Below are positions 56,823 through 64,000 of a DNA stretch of 64,000 nucleotides, in pieces. The first letter of the stretch is position 1, and each line of letters starts with the position of its first letter. Source of the DNA: JBFMDN01 sp040753915 (GTDB taxonomy: Bacteria > Desulfobacterota > Desulfomonilia > Desulfomonilales > Desulfomonilaceae); contig JBFMDN010000015.1 of assembly GCA_040753915.1 (NCBI GenBank), forward strand, positions 1 through 64,000, written 5' to 3'. The notes beneath the pieces are model-generated. The model was not told the DNA's origin and made no database searches. It worked only from the letters and a program-made list of their open reading frames with translations. The translations under genes and the position numbers were made by a program.

Positions 56823-59165
56823 CTAGGGCTTCCTGGGTTCCACTTCAAGCACACGCGCGGGCTCGAAATCAAAGACCGTTCTGATACCGGGCTTTTTGTT
56901 CTCGATACCGGCAAGGATTCGCTCCGGGGTCAGCGGAAAGTGGTTGAAGTAGACTCCAAGAGCATTGCCCACGGCATTGGCATAAGCCTGGGCGGCGGAC
57001 ATCGCTATGGACATGCCTGCCTCTTTGGCTCCGTAAGGTCCTCCCGGATCTATGGTTTCTACGATTATCGGCTCGATCTCGGGCATGTCGGTGATGGCCG
57101 GGATCTTATACTCAAGAAGCGATGGATTGAGCACGTGGCCTTTGTGCCACCGATGCTCCTCTCCGAGCATGCCGCCTTGTCCACCCATGGCGACTCCGCC
57201 CTCAAACTGTCCCTCCACCACCATGGGATTTAGCGCAAATCCGCAGTCCTGCGCGCAGGTCACCTTCCGTGCCTTTACCATCCCGGTCTCGGGATCCACT
57301 TCAACTTCTGTCACGGTCGCTCCAAATGAAAACGCCTGGGAAAGCTGACCGCGAGGATTGGTTATCCATTCCCTCCGCTGGTCCACGTCCGGATTGAACG
57401 AGCCTCGCCCCATGATGGGTCTGCCCATGAGGAGCGCTTTTCTCACCACTTTTTCGAGGGGGATTGCAGAGGCGGGGGCTCCTCGAACGAAGATTTTGCG
57501 GTTCTTGGCCACCAAATCATCCGGGTCGGCCTCCAGCATCTCGGATGCAACCTCAAAGATCTGGGCTCTTGCATCGGCCGCGGCCCTCTTGACAGCGTTG
57601 CCTCCGCCGAATGTGGAAATCATTGAGTACGAGCCCGCGTCCGTGGGTGTTACCTCGGTGTCCGCTGAGACAAGACGGATATCCTCCATTGGTAAGCCTA
57701 GCTCTTCGGCTGCTATCTGAACCAGCATGTTGTCGTTGCCCTGGCCGTTGTCCACGACCCCTGAAATAACCGTGGCCCCCCCGTCTTCGTGGAATTTGAC
57801 AAATGCTTGGGAGCCGCCCCGGATGCCAAGGGGGAAGCCAGTCTGGACGGAGTTGAGTCCCATGCCGATTCCACAATTCGGCTTGCGTTCTGAGTATTTC
57901 TTGAGAAAGTCGCTTCGCTCTGCTGTCTTCTCAATGCACTCCACTAGACCGCAACTGGCCACGTACGACCCGGTGGGAGTCGATTCGCCCGGCCGCCGGG
58001 CATTGCGCAAACGGATGGTGACAGGGTCTATGCCCAACTCCTCTGCAATCATGTCGAGCTGGGTATCGATGCCGCACGCAAAGGAACGACCGTGAATCCT
58101 GATCATCCCCCGAACCGGCTTATTGGTGTACACGCGGTATCCGTGGAAACGGACGTTGTCCATGCGGTAGGTCTGCTCGTGGCAGAGGAACGGGACCGAG
58201 GTTGCGATGGGACCGGTGCTTGAATACGCACCGCCATCCAGGTAGCTCACGATGTCACGAGCGAGTACCCGCCCCTCCTTGTCCACGCCTGTCTTTATGG
58301 TAGTGATCATCGCGTGTCCCATGCGGGTGGCGATGGTATTCTCTTCACGGGTATATACGAGCTTCACCGGCCTGCCACAGCGAACGCTGAGCAGGCACGT
58401 GATGAACTCCGCAGGAAATACGTCGGAGCGACCCCCAAACGCTCCACCGATGGTAACCTTGCGCACGTTGACCTTGGATAGAGGGAGCCTCAAGGCATTG
58501 GAGAGGGCTTTTGCCTTTGTATGCGGAGAAGCGTTCGGCATCCATACTTCTACCGAGCCATCAGCGTGACTGTTTGCTACTACAGCATACGGCTCCGTCA
58601 TGAAGTACGAATCCTCTTCAGCCACAAAAGTGTCCTCTCTAACCAGAGCACATTGCTTGAAAGCGGATTCCACGTCTCCCACGTCTATCTTGACAGCCAC
58701 ATTGATATTTCGTGGAAATTCTTCGTGGATCCGAGGAGCATCGGGTTCAAGCGCGGAATGACAGTCAAAAACCGCGGGCAGCTCCTCATACTCGACCTGA
58801 ATCAGACGGAGAGCTTCCATGGCGGTTTCCTCGTCCACTGCTGCGACGGCGGCGACCTCATCCCCCACGTATCGAACCTTATCGACACAGAGGAGCTGTT
58901 GGTCACGGGTGTACCTGAACACGCCCCACTTCTCCCCCGCGGTATCCCTTCCTGTTACGACAGCGTGTACTCCCTTGAGCGCTTTGGCTCGAGTGGTATC
59001 TATGTTGAGTATGCGCGCGTGCGGGTAAGGGCTACGCAAAACCTTTGCCACCAGCATCCGAGGAAGCTGAAGATCCGCGGTGAACACCGCTTCTCCCGTT
59101 GCCTTCGCATGGGAGTCCACCCGCGGGACGCTCTTGCCGATGTATGTGAATCCCTTCTCAGACAC
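56823..59165 (-). CDS. Xanthine-oxidase-family molybdopterin subunit, 4-hydroxybenzoyl-CoA reductase alpha-like
   Basis: This 780-residue catalytic subunit carries the molybdenum-pterin cytosine dinucleotide cofactor. Family marks are SVPRVDSHAKATGEAVFTADL, the substrate-domain start GGAFGGRSD (240-248), MIRIHGRSFACGIDTQLDMIAEELGIDP, GIRGGSQAFVKFHEDG, DNGQGNDNMLVQIAAEELG, and the active-site Glu near 715 (GPYGAKEAGM). Its partners at 59649 and 60286 are the iron-sulfur and FAD subunits. Together they form the three-subunit enzyme that dehydroxylates 4-hydroxybenzoyl-CoA to benzoyl-CoA or a close relative. The GTG start at 59165 follows GAGGAGG. It is separated from the small subunit by 483 bp, unusual within such an operon. 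Confidence 0.9.
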   Translation of the reverse strand: MSEKGFTYIGKSVPRVDSHAKATGEAVFTADLQLPRMLVAKVLRSPYPHARILNIDTTRAKALKGVHAVVTGRDTAGEKWGVFRYTRDQQLLCVDKVRYVGDEVAAVAAVDEETAMEALRLIQVEYEELPAVFDCHSALEPDAPRIHEEFPRNINVAVKIDVGDVESAFKQCALVREDTFVAEEDSYFMTEPYAVVANSHADGSVEVWMPNASPHTKAKALSNALRLPLSKVNVRKVTIGGAFGGRSDVFPAEFITCLLSVRCGRPVKLVYTREENTIATRMGHAMITTIKTGVDKEGRVLARDIVSYLDGGAYSSTGPIATSVPFLCHEQTYRMDNVRFHGYRVYTNKPVRGMIRIHGRSFACGIDTQLDMIAEELGIDPVTIRLRNARRPGESTPTGSYVASCGLVECIEKTAERSDFLKKYSERKPNCGIGMGLNSVQTGFPLGIRGGSQAFVKFHEDGGATVISGVVDNGQGNDNMLVQIAAEELGLPMEDIRLVSADTEVTPTDAGSYSMISTFGGGNAVKRAAADARAQIFEVASEMLEADPDDLVAKNRKIFVRGAPASAIPLEKVVRKALLMGRPIMGRGSFNPDVDQRREWITNPRGQLSQAFSFGATVTEVEVDPETGMVKARKVTCAQDCGFALNPMVVEGQFEGGVAMGGQGGMLGEEHRWHKGHVLNPSLLEYKIPAITDMPEIEPIIVETIDPGGPYGAKEAGMSIAMSAAQAYANAVGNALGVYFNHFPLTPERILAGIENKKPGIRTVFDFEPARVLEVEPRKP

Positions 59166-59648
59166 CTACACCTCCTCTTCTCCGGCTCAGGATCTGTCCA
59201 CGGAATCACCTTTCCCTCAGCGGGACGGTAATCAGAGCCCCGGCTCTACAAAACGAACAGGGTGTGAACCTTACGCCAGTGCCTTCCACCGCCAATGAGT
59301 GACGTCATGATACCGATGTGAACATGCAACAGCCCGTTGAGCACGGCGGCAAGCGGCCAGTCAAAGTCCAGCCAGCCTTGTTCGGAGATATCGCGAACGC
59401 TAGGACCTTCACCGAGCCGGAAACGACCGCTTGGAAACACTTGCCGAGCCCCGCCATCGTGTTGACCATAATTCAGGAGTTTTTCTGACCCGGTTCGGAC
59501 GCCTCGACCTGTGCTGTTAGGATGTGTCCATCCAAGGCTCACTGGCTTTCAATGGTGATGATTGCCACGCGATGTTCGTCGCGTGGCAGCACAGATCAGG
59601 ACGTTGACCCGGCGGGCCTTTCCCCTGCCCCACTGGGCTCCTCTCCCG
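59166..59648. other. 483-bp gap inside the hcr-type operon with a perfect hairpin
   Basis: TGCCACGCGA (59563-59572) and TCGCGTGGCA (59579-59588) pair without mismatch around TGTTCG. No T run follows on either strand, so simple termination is not supported. A minus-strand frame of 99 codons (59246-59542) has no ribosome-binding site and no recognisable family. I see no gene here. The hairpin could mark mRNA processing between subunits or a factor-dependent attenuator. Confidence 0.55.
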
Positions 59649-60119
59649 TCATCCCTGGCCCGACGCAGCGGTTCGGACTGCTTCAAGGATTTTGGCGTAT
59701 CCTGTACATCTGCAGAAATTCCCCGCGAGCGCTGTCTTGATCTCCTCGTCCGTGGGCTGCGGATTTCTATCCAGCAAAGATTTTGCGGACAGGATCATCC
59801 CTGGCGTACAGAAACCACACTGAATAGCTCCTCGTTCAACAAACGCCTGCTGAACCGGGTGAAGGCCTTCCGCGGTAGCCAATCCCTCGACGGTAACCAC
59901 GCTACAGCCGTCCACCTCCAGAGCAGGAGTGATGCATGAACGCACGGGAACGTTGTTCACAAGGACGGTGCAAGCTCCGCATGCTCCTTCCCCACAGCCT
60001 TCCTTAACCCCAGTCAGTCCGAGGTCCTCCCTGAGAAACTCGAGCAGCGTCGCATACGGCAAGACAGCGCGCTCAACCTCTTCGCCATTCACTGTCAGAC
60101 TCAGGATCTGTTTCTTCAT
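59649..60119 (-). CDS. [2Fe-2S] subunit of a xanthine-oxidase-family reductase, 4-hydroxybenzoyl-CoA reductase gamma-like
   Basis: This 156-residue protein has two [2Fe-2S] domains. The plant-ferredoxin-type N-terminus has Cys42, 47, 50 and 62 (GCGEGACGACTVL and SCITPAL). The four-helix C-terminal domain has Cys101, 104, 136 and 138 (QCGFCTPGMIL and FCRCTGY). It passes electrons between the FAD/iron-sulfur subunit and the molybdenum site. The ATG at 60119 follows GAGGA; an extra ATG ten codons upstream is not used. It follows the beta-type subunit by 166 bp and precedes the large subunit by 483 bp. Confidence 0.94.
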   Translation of the reverse strand: MKKQILSLTVNGEEVERAVLPYATLLEFLREDLGLTGVKEGCGEGACGACTVLVNNVPVRSCITPALEVDGCSVVTVEGLATAEGLHPVQQAFVERGAIQCGFCTPGMILSAKSLLDRNPQPTDEEIKTALAGNFCRCTGYAKILEAVRTAASGQG

Positions 60120-60285
60120 GCTCTTCCTCGTCCCCAAGGTGTTCAAGAACCCAATCCCATGCGCATATCGAGAGGACCTCCAGAATCCGTGGAGAACTTC
60201 CCCCTGTAGAAGTCCGCTTAGCCGATTTCACCTGTCCGTGGAAGCAGTCCTCGTGGCAGCAGGGCATCGGTCGGAGGCCCTTTCC

Positions 60286-61275
60286 TCACAGACAGAGAGC
60301 CTCTGTTGCAGCGCGCCGGGCCAGCACGCTCGCCATCTTTATGCGATATTCCCTTGACTGGCCGGCATTTTCCACCACGGTCCCTTCCGCTATCCGATAC
60401 GCAGCCGCGCCGGCAGCCTCCACCATGTCCCAATCGGGAGTCTTTCCCTTTACCACGCTCTCCACTTCTTTCAAAATGACGGGCGCCGGTCCTACAGAAG
60501 AAAGAACCAACCGAAAGCTCTCCACCTGTCCTCGGTCGTGAATTGCGACGCAGGCAGCATTGATCAAAGGAAAATCGACGGCCGATCGCATGCTAAGGCG
60601 CTGATATGACCAGGAAAGGGGTCCCCATGGGAGAGGCAAGCGCACTTCCGTGAGGATCTCGTCCCCACCAAGCGTGAAGGGGCTCTCCCCTTTGCCGGTA
60701 AAGAAATCGCTCACAGGCACGGATCTCGTTCCCCCGGGGCCTGCAATGGTGAGCTGCGCAGACAGTGCCACCAAAACGGGTGCCGTATCACTAGAACATA
60801 GAGCCTGACACGATTCCGATCCTTGAAGAGCCAGGCAATCCTTCCCTCCCGTCCTGTGGCAACTACCTTTGCTTGTCCTCCAGAAGTGGGATTGATTGTA
60901 CAAGATGCAGCGAGGAGTGAGACAGAGATTTCCTCCCAGGGTCCCGCGGTAATGCTGTATGCTGATTGCACCTATAGATTTGACTGCCTCGACCAGAATG
61001 GGGAAATGCTCCAACACCGCTGCGTGCTCGGCCAGTTCGGCTAAGGTAGTTCCCGCCCGGATCACGATTGAGTCGGGCTTGAGGACAATCCCTTGCAATT
61101 CCTTAATATTCTTGATAGATATGACCGCAGCGGGGGAAAGAAGTCTGTTTCTCAGATTCACCACCAGGTCTGTGCCACCAGCCAAGATGGGCGCGCTGGC
61201 GCCCAGTTCGCTCTTGATCTTGAGGGCCTGGCTCAGCGATTCGGGAGCGAAATAGTCGAAAGGCGGCAGGCGCAT
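60286..61275 (-). CDS. FAD and [4Fe-4S] subunit, 4-hydroxybenzoyl-CoA reductase beta-like
   Basis: This 329-residue FAD-binding subunit has PILAGGTDLVVNLRN near the N-terminus and SIQHYRGTLGGNLCL for FAD phosphate binding. An insertion at 120-160 is rich in Cys (Cys118, 123, 139, 147, 156, 160; PRCILYNQSHFWR, then C at the listed spacings). In the known Thauera enzyme, four Cys with near-identical spacing in this place bind the extra [4Fe-4S] cluster that sets 4-hydroxybenzoyl-CoA reductases apart from other family members. This is the strongest evidence for the operon assignment. The ATG at 61275 follows GGAGG. The subunit is first in its operon. Confidence 0.92.
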   Translation of the reverse strand: MRLPPFDYFAPESLSQALKIKSELGASAPILAGGTDLVVNLRNRLLSPAAVISIKNIKELQGIVLKPDSIVIRAGTTLAELAEHAAVLEHFPILVEAVKSIGAISIQHYRGTLGGNLCLTPRCILYNQSHFWRTSKGSCHRTGGKDCLALQGSESCQALCSSDTAPVLVALSAQLTIAGPGGTRSVPVSDFFTGKGESPFTLGGDEILTEVRLPLPWGPLSWSYQRLSMRSAVDFPLINAACVAIHDRGQVESFRLVLSSVGPAPVILKEVESVVKGKTPDWDMVEAAGAAAYRIAEGTVVENAGQSREYRIKMASVLARRAATEALCL

Positions 61276-61431
61276 GATGACTCCTCCGAATCAGGGTACC
61301 ACTCTAATACCAGCCAACCGGGCCATGATATCGGCTGGCTGAAACCGATTCAGCTTCCAGCAATGAGCTTGACACAACTGTTCTTGTCGGATTAACCTGT
61401 CGCAGAGGACCGGATTCTTTTCCAAGCTCCC

Positions 61432-61460
61432 ATCATAGGCGCTCGCAAAATCACTGTCAA
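61432..61460 (-). promoter_or_regulatory. Promoter of the hcr-type operon
   Basis: On the minus strand, TTGACA (61455-61460) and TATGAT (61432-61437) are 17 bp apart, the best promoter match in the window. The expected start near 61425 leaves a leader of about 150 nt, in which CCAGCC/GGCTGG (61310-61315 and 61333-61338) form a dyad. A possible divergent TTGACA for the CoA-transferase lies at 61369-61374 with a poor -10. Confidence 0.65.
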
Positions 61461-61492
61461 CACCATTGTCCGGAGGAAGGAGACGAGAGCAG

Positions 61493-62686
61493 ATGGACGT
61501 CTTCAAGAACATTACCATGCTGTCCCTGGAACAGGCCACAGTGCTACCCTATCTTACTTATCGGCTCGCGATGGACGGGTGCCGTGTGATCAGGCTCGAA
61601 CACCCTGTGTACGGCGACCCCAACAGGCTTGTGGGCGAGCCCGTCATCCCCGGTGAAGAGCGCATGAACAGTTATTTCATGGCCATCAATGCCGGGAAGG
61701 AGGCCGTCACTCTCAACCTCGGAGATCCCAAGGGACAAGAAATACTCAAACGCCTGATACGAGATCTCAAGGTCGACATCTTCGCCACCAATCAACTTCC
61801 CCGGAATTACAGGAAGCTTGGCATCGACTACGAGACTCTCAGGACCGTTAAGGAAGACTTGATCTGGCTAGGAATTACTGGCTTCGGTCCTGAGAGCAAT
61901 GAAGCGGCTTATGACCCTATTCTGCAAGCTCGGGGCGGACTCATGGAGCTGACGGGAGAGGCGGACGGCAGTCCTCAGGTCACGGGCATTCCCTTGCCTG
62001 ACATGGGAACGAGTGAACACTGCTATGGCTTAATCATGAAGGCCCTTTTTGTCCGGGCAGTCACGGGTAACGGATCGGCCATCAACATGTCCATGTTCGA
62101 GAGCACGACATCGTGGCTCACGGTGCCAATCACGATGACTGCGTCGTTCGGCAAAACCATATCTCGACGAGGAAACACACACGAGTTCTTTGCACCTGTT
62201 TCGGTGTACCCAACATCTGACGGCTTTGTGTACATTGCTGTCGGAAACGACAAGCAGTGGAAGGCATTTTCGTCATTGCCAGAGTTCTCGTTACTCGACA
62301 AAGAACAATACGCAAAGAACGCGGGACGCATAGCTGATGTGAGGCAGATCAACAAGACAATCGAGGATGCTACCCGTGCTATGACCACGAGGGAGCTCAT
62401 TGAAAAAATGAATGCAATCGGAGTGGCGGCCTCCAAGATACAGAGCATCGAGGAAGTGACCAACGATCCCCTAGTATCACGGAAGCTCCTGAAGGCGGTG
62501 GACGAAAAATCCGGGGTTACGCTGACTCTTGCGCCTCCTCCCTATGACACGCCATTCGTGGAGGCGGCAGGCCGCCGGCTTTCCTTTCCTCCGCGGTTTG
62601 GCGAGCACAATGAATCGATTCTCGGAAACGAGCTTGGCCTCTCGGCTGACGAGATCTCGGCCCTCAGATCCGAGGGGATCATCTGA
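61493..62686 (+). CDS. Class III (CaiB/BaiF) CoA-transferase
   Basis: This 397-residue protein moves CoA between acids through an aspartyl-CoA thioester. The CaiB fold is clear: EQATVLPYLTYRLAMDGCRVIRLEHPVYGDPNR, AINAGKEAVTLNLGDPKGQEIL, and IWLGITGFGPESNEAAYDPILQARGGLMELTGEADGSPQ (in pieces). The catalytic Asp is in GIPLPDMGTSEHCYG (Asp170, equivalent to Asp169 of formyl-CoA transferase). The ATG at 61493 is in the GGAGGAAGGAG context. Divergent from the hcr-type operon and followed by a mutase gene, it may activate an aromatic or branched dicarboxylic acid. The donor and acceptor acids are unknown. Confidence 0.88.
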   Translation: MDVFKNITMLSLEQATVLPYLTYRLAMDGCRVIRLEHPVYGDPNRLVGEPVIPGEERMNSYFMAINAGKEAVTLNLGDPKGQEILKRLIRDLKVDIFATNQLPRNYRKLGIDYETLRTVKEDLIWLGITGFGPESNEAAYDPILQARGGLMELTGEADGSPQVTGIPLPDMGTSEHCYGLIMKALFVRAVTGNGSAINMSMFESTTSWLTVPITMTASFGKTISRRGNTHEFFAPVSVYPTSDGFVYIAVGNDKQWKAFSSLPEFSLLDKEQYAKNAGRIADVRQINKTIEDATRAMTTRELIEKMNAIGVAASKIQSIEEVTNDPLVSRKLLKAVDEKSGVTLTLAPPPYDTPFVEAAGRRLSFPPRFGEHNESILGNELGLSADEISALRSEGII

Positions 62687-62851
62687 GAGCATGCACAGCA
62701 TGCAGAGTGGGGCGGGATGAGCGCGGCGCTCTGCGAATGCATTTAGATTCAGATCCAACGGTAAAGGAGGAATTGGCAGCGTTGTGAAGAGCTCGGCGCC
62801 CCACCATCAGATTGGCATGACTCAAGACACGGCAGGCTCCTTTCCGGCAGG

Positions 62852-62889
62852 GAGCCCTTGTGTTCTCGACGTGCCGAGGGGGCTCTTTT
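62852..62889 (+). terminator. Intrinsic terminator after the CoA-transferase gene
   Basis: GAGCCC (62852-62857) pairs with GGGCTC (62880-62885), with an inner CTCG/CGAG stem, and TTTT follows. It lies 166 bp after the stop and 70 bp before the mutase start, suggesting the mutase has its own transcription start. Confidence 0.5.
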
Positions 62890-62959
62890 GCTACCAATAG
62901 AGTGACTGGCATCATTTTCAGTGCGCGCTAGTAGTAAATGGAAGCACAGGTAGAACATC

Positions 62960-64000
62960 ATGGGTGTCGCGAAGTACATCAGGAACGAAAAAGACGGTAT
63001 CGAAGAGGTGATTCTCCAGTCAGGGATCACAGTCAAGACTCAGTACACGCCTCGAGATCTTGCAGAAGTCGGGTTCCACTATGAAACGGACCTGAGCGAT
63101 GCCGGGTCGTACCCGTTTACGCGGGGAATTCATCCCGAGGGATACAGATCCCGGGCGTGGACCACCCGGCAATATTCCGGCTTCGGAACCCCTGCGGAAA
63201 CAAATGAGCGGTTCAAGCTCCTCATCTCCCACGGGCAAACAGGCCTCAATGTCGCCTTTGATCTTCCCACCCAGATGGGATACGACTCGGACAATCCCAT
63301 CGCTGATGGGGAAGTGGGCAGAGTGGGAATGGCGGTCGACACGCTCCGAGATTTTGAGATAGCCTTCGCGGACATCCGGTTGGACAAGATCGGGTCTGGG
63401 CTAACCATCAACGCTGTGGCCTCCGTCATGCTTGCCATGTACCAGGCCATGGCAGAGAAGAGAGGAGTCGACATTACGCGCATCAGCGCCACTCCCCAGA
63501 ACGATATTCTGAAAGAGATGATCGGTCGGGGCGCATGGATATTTCCGGTCCAGGATGCAGTTCGGCTCATCGGTGACACCATCGAATATTCAATCACCAC
63601 TTTACCACGGTGCAACCCCGTCTCAGTGTGCGGCTACCACATCCGTGAGTCCGGCGCAAATCCGGCACAGGAAATCGGCTTTGCCCTGGAGATTGCTGCC
63701 ACGTACATCGAGGAGGCCAGGTCTCGGGGATTGTCCGTGGACGACATAGCTCGGCGTATAACGTTTAATTTCAACATATTCGGCAATCTTTGGGAACAAG
63801 TGGCCAAGTTCAGAGCCGCGCGCAAGCTGTGGGCACGCATGTTGAAAGAGGAGCTCGGCGCGCAGAATCCCAAGTCGATGCACCTCAGGGGCCTCTTCGG
63901 CGGAGGCGGATTCGGCCTTACCAAGGCCCAGCCGGAAAACAACATCATTCGGAGCTCTTACTATGCCCTCGCCGCGGCGCTCGCGGGCGCTCAGACAACG
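62960..64000 (+). CDS. Methylmalonyl-CoA mutase family, large subunit (N-terminal 347 codons, cut by window end)
   Basis: The frame runs off the right edge of the window. The visible part is the substrate-binding TIM barrel of a B12-dependent acyl-CoA mutase: PFTRGIHPEGYRSRAWTTRQYSGFGTPAETNERFKLLI, TGLNVAFDLPTQMGYDSDNP, SATPQNDILKEMIGRGAWIFPVQDAVRLI, GYHIRESGANPAQEIGFALE and FNIFGNLWEQVAKFRAARKLWARML (all read in pieces). The C-terminal B12-binding domain, if fused, is outside the window. The substrate is uncertain: methylmalonyl-CoA is one option, and others such as isobutyryl-CoA, hydroxyisobutyryl-CoA or an alkylsuccinyl-CoA are open. The ATG at 62960 has AGGT nine bases upstream. Confidence 0.93.
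   Translation, partial: MGVAKYIRNEKDGIEEVILQSGITVKTQYTPRDLAEVGFHYETDLSDAGSYPFTRGIHPEGYRSRAWTTRQYSGFGTPAETNERFKLLISHGQTGLNVAFDLPTQMGYDSDNPIADGEVGRVGMAVDTLRDFEIAFADIRLDKIGSGLTINAVASVMLAMYQAMAEKRGVDITRISATPQNDILKEMIGRGAWIFPVQDAVRLIGDTIEYSITTLPRCNPVSVCGYHIRESGANPAQEIGFALEIAATYIEEARSRGLSVDDIARRITFNFNIFGNLWEQVAKFRAARKLWARMLKEELGAQNPKSMHLRGLFGGGGFGLTKAQPENNIIRSSYYALAAALAGAQTT

Noticed and set aside
59246..59542. 99-codon frame in the hcr operon gap
   Set aside because: No ribosome-binding site or recognisable domain. It is kept only as a possible gene remnant in the gap finding.
1..64000. CRISPR array, prophage, transposase or toxin-antitoxin genes
   Set aside because: No regularly spaced repeats, transposase, integrase or phage structural motifs were seen on either strand.

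Overview
The window looks like chromosome from a strictly anaerobic bacterium of the former Deltaproteobacteria (Desulfobacterota), something Desulfomonile-like. This is inferred from gene content, not from a database search. The pointers are a tungsten/molybdenum aldehyde:ferredoxin oxidoreductase, indolepyruvate:ferredoxin oxidoreductase, a CO-dehydrogenase maturation ATPase (CooC) beside FolD, a 4-hydroxybenzoyl-CoA reductase-type operon with the extra [4Fe-4S] subunit, and a B12-dependent acyl-CoA mutase. There are no rRNA genes, CRISPR arrays, insertion sequences or prophage genes. One tRNA (Lys, CTT) is present.

Layout. 0-8 kb: truncated secreted protein, a NikK/NikL-like nickel-transport accessory pair behind a strong promoter with a dyad, a Pro-rich secreted protein, a lone MacB-type permease, then mnmG and a DegT aminotransferase. 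8-17 kb: two small secreted proteins, rhodanese plus MauE/DoxX, an AMIN-domain protein, an SLC13/NhaD transporter with a periplasmic N-terminal domain, and an oxidoreductase cluster (Fe-ADH, SCP2 protein, AOR, MoaD/ThiS-like). 17-29 kb: a long minus-strand run of a PsbP-like protein, a glycerol-3-phosphate acyltransferase/dehydrogenase fusion, a YhaM-like HD protein, prfB with a programmed frameshift, an FrhB-like protein, iorA, iorB and a membrane HTH protein. It is headed by an orphan EcfT and a small protein. 29-38 kb: queF, three surface-polysaccharide genes (GT4, polyprenyl phosphotransferase, gmd), a FecCD/FecE importer pair, tRNA-Lys, a methyltransferase and an RRM protein. 38-50 kb: Fsr-type MFS efflux, VKOR-DsbA fusion, a secreted protein, a TMTC-like TPR membrane protein, the serA-DUF3786-cooC-folD operon, and an orphan MerR-ParA ATPase with a small tail protein. 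51-55 kb: coaE, small membrane proteins, a cupin and a methyltransferase. 55-64 kb: an aromatic/CoA-ester block with an acyl-CoA ligase and the hcrBCA-type reductase operon on the minus strand, and divergently a class III CoA-transferase and an acyl-CoA mutase (cut by the window end).

How it fits together (inference). IorAB, AOR and 4-hydroxybenzoyl-CoA reductase could serve one anaerobic route for aromatic amino acids and aromatic acids: arylpyruvate to arylacetyl-CoA, aryl aldehyde to acid, and 4-hydroxybenzoyl-CoA to benzoyl-CoA. SerA, FolD and CooC tie serine-derived C1 units to the Wood-Ljungdahl/CODH system, which also needs nickel, the likely cargo of the NikKL system.

Sigma-70-like promoters can be read directly in front of many units (TTGACA/C, 17-18 bp, TATNAT-like), and several carry perfect dyads. 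These promoter dyads, the prfB recoding site, the acyltransferase-dehydrogenase fusion and the split Hcr operon are the best leads. I did not find a defence system or an obviously unprecedented multi-gene system.
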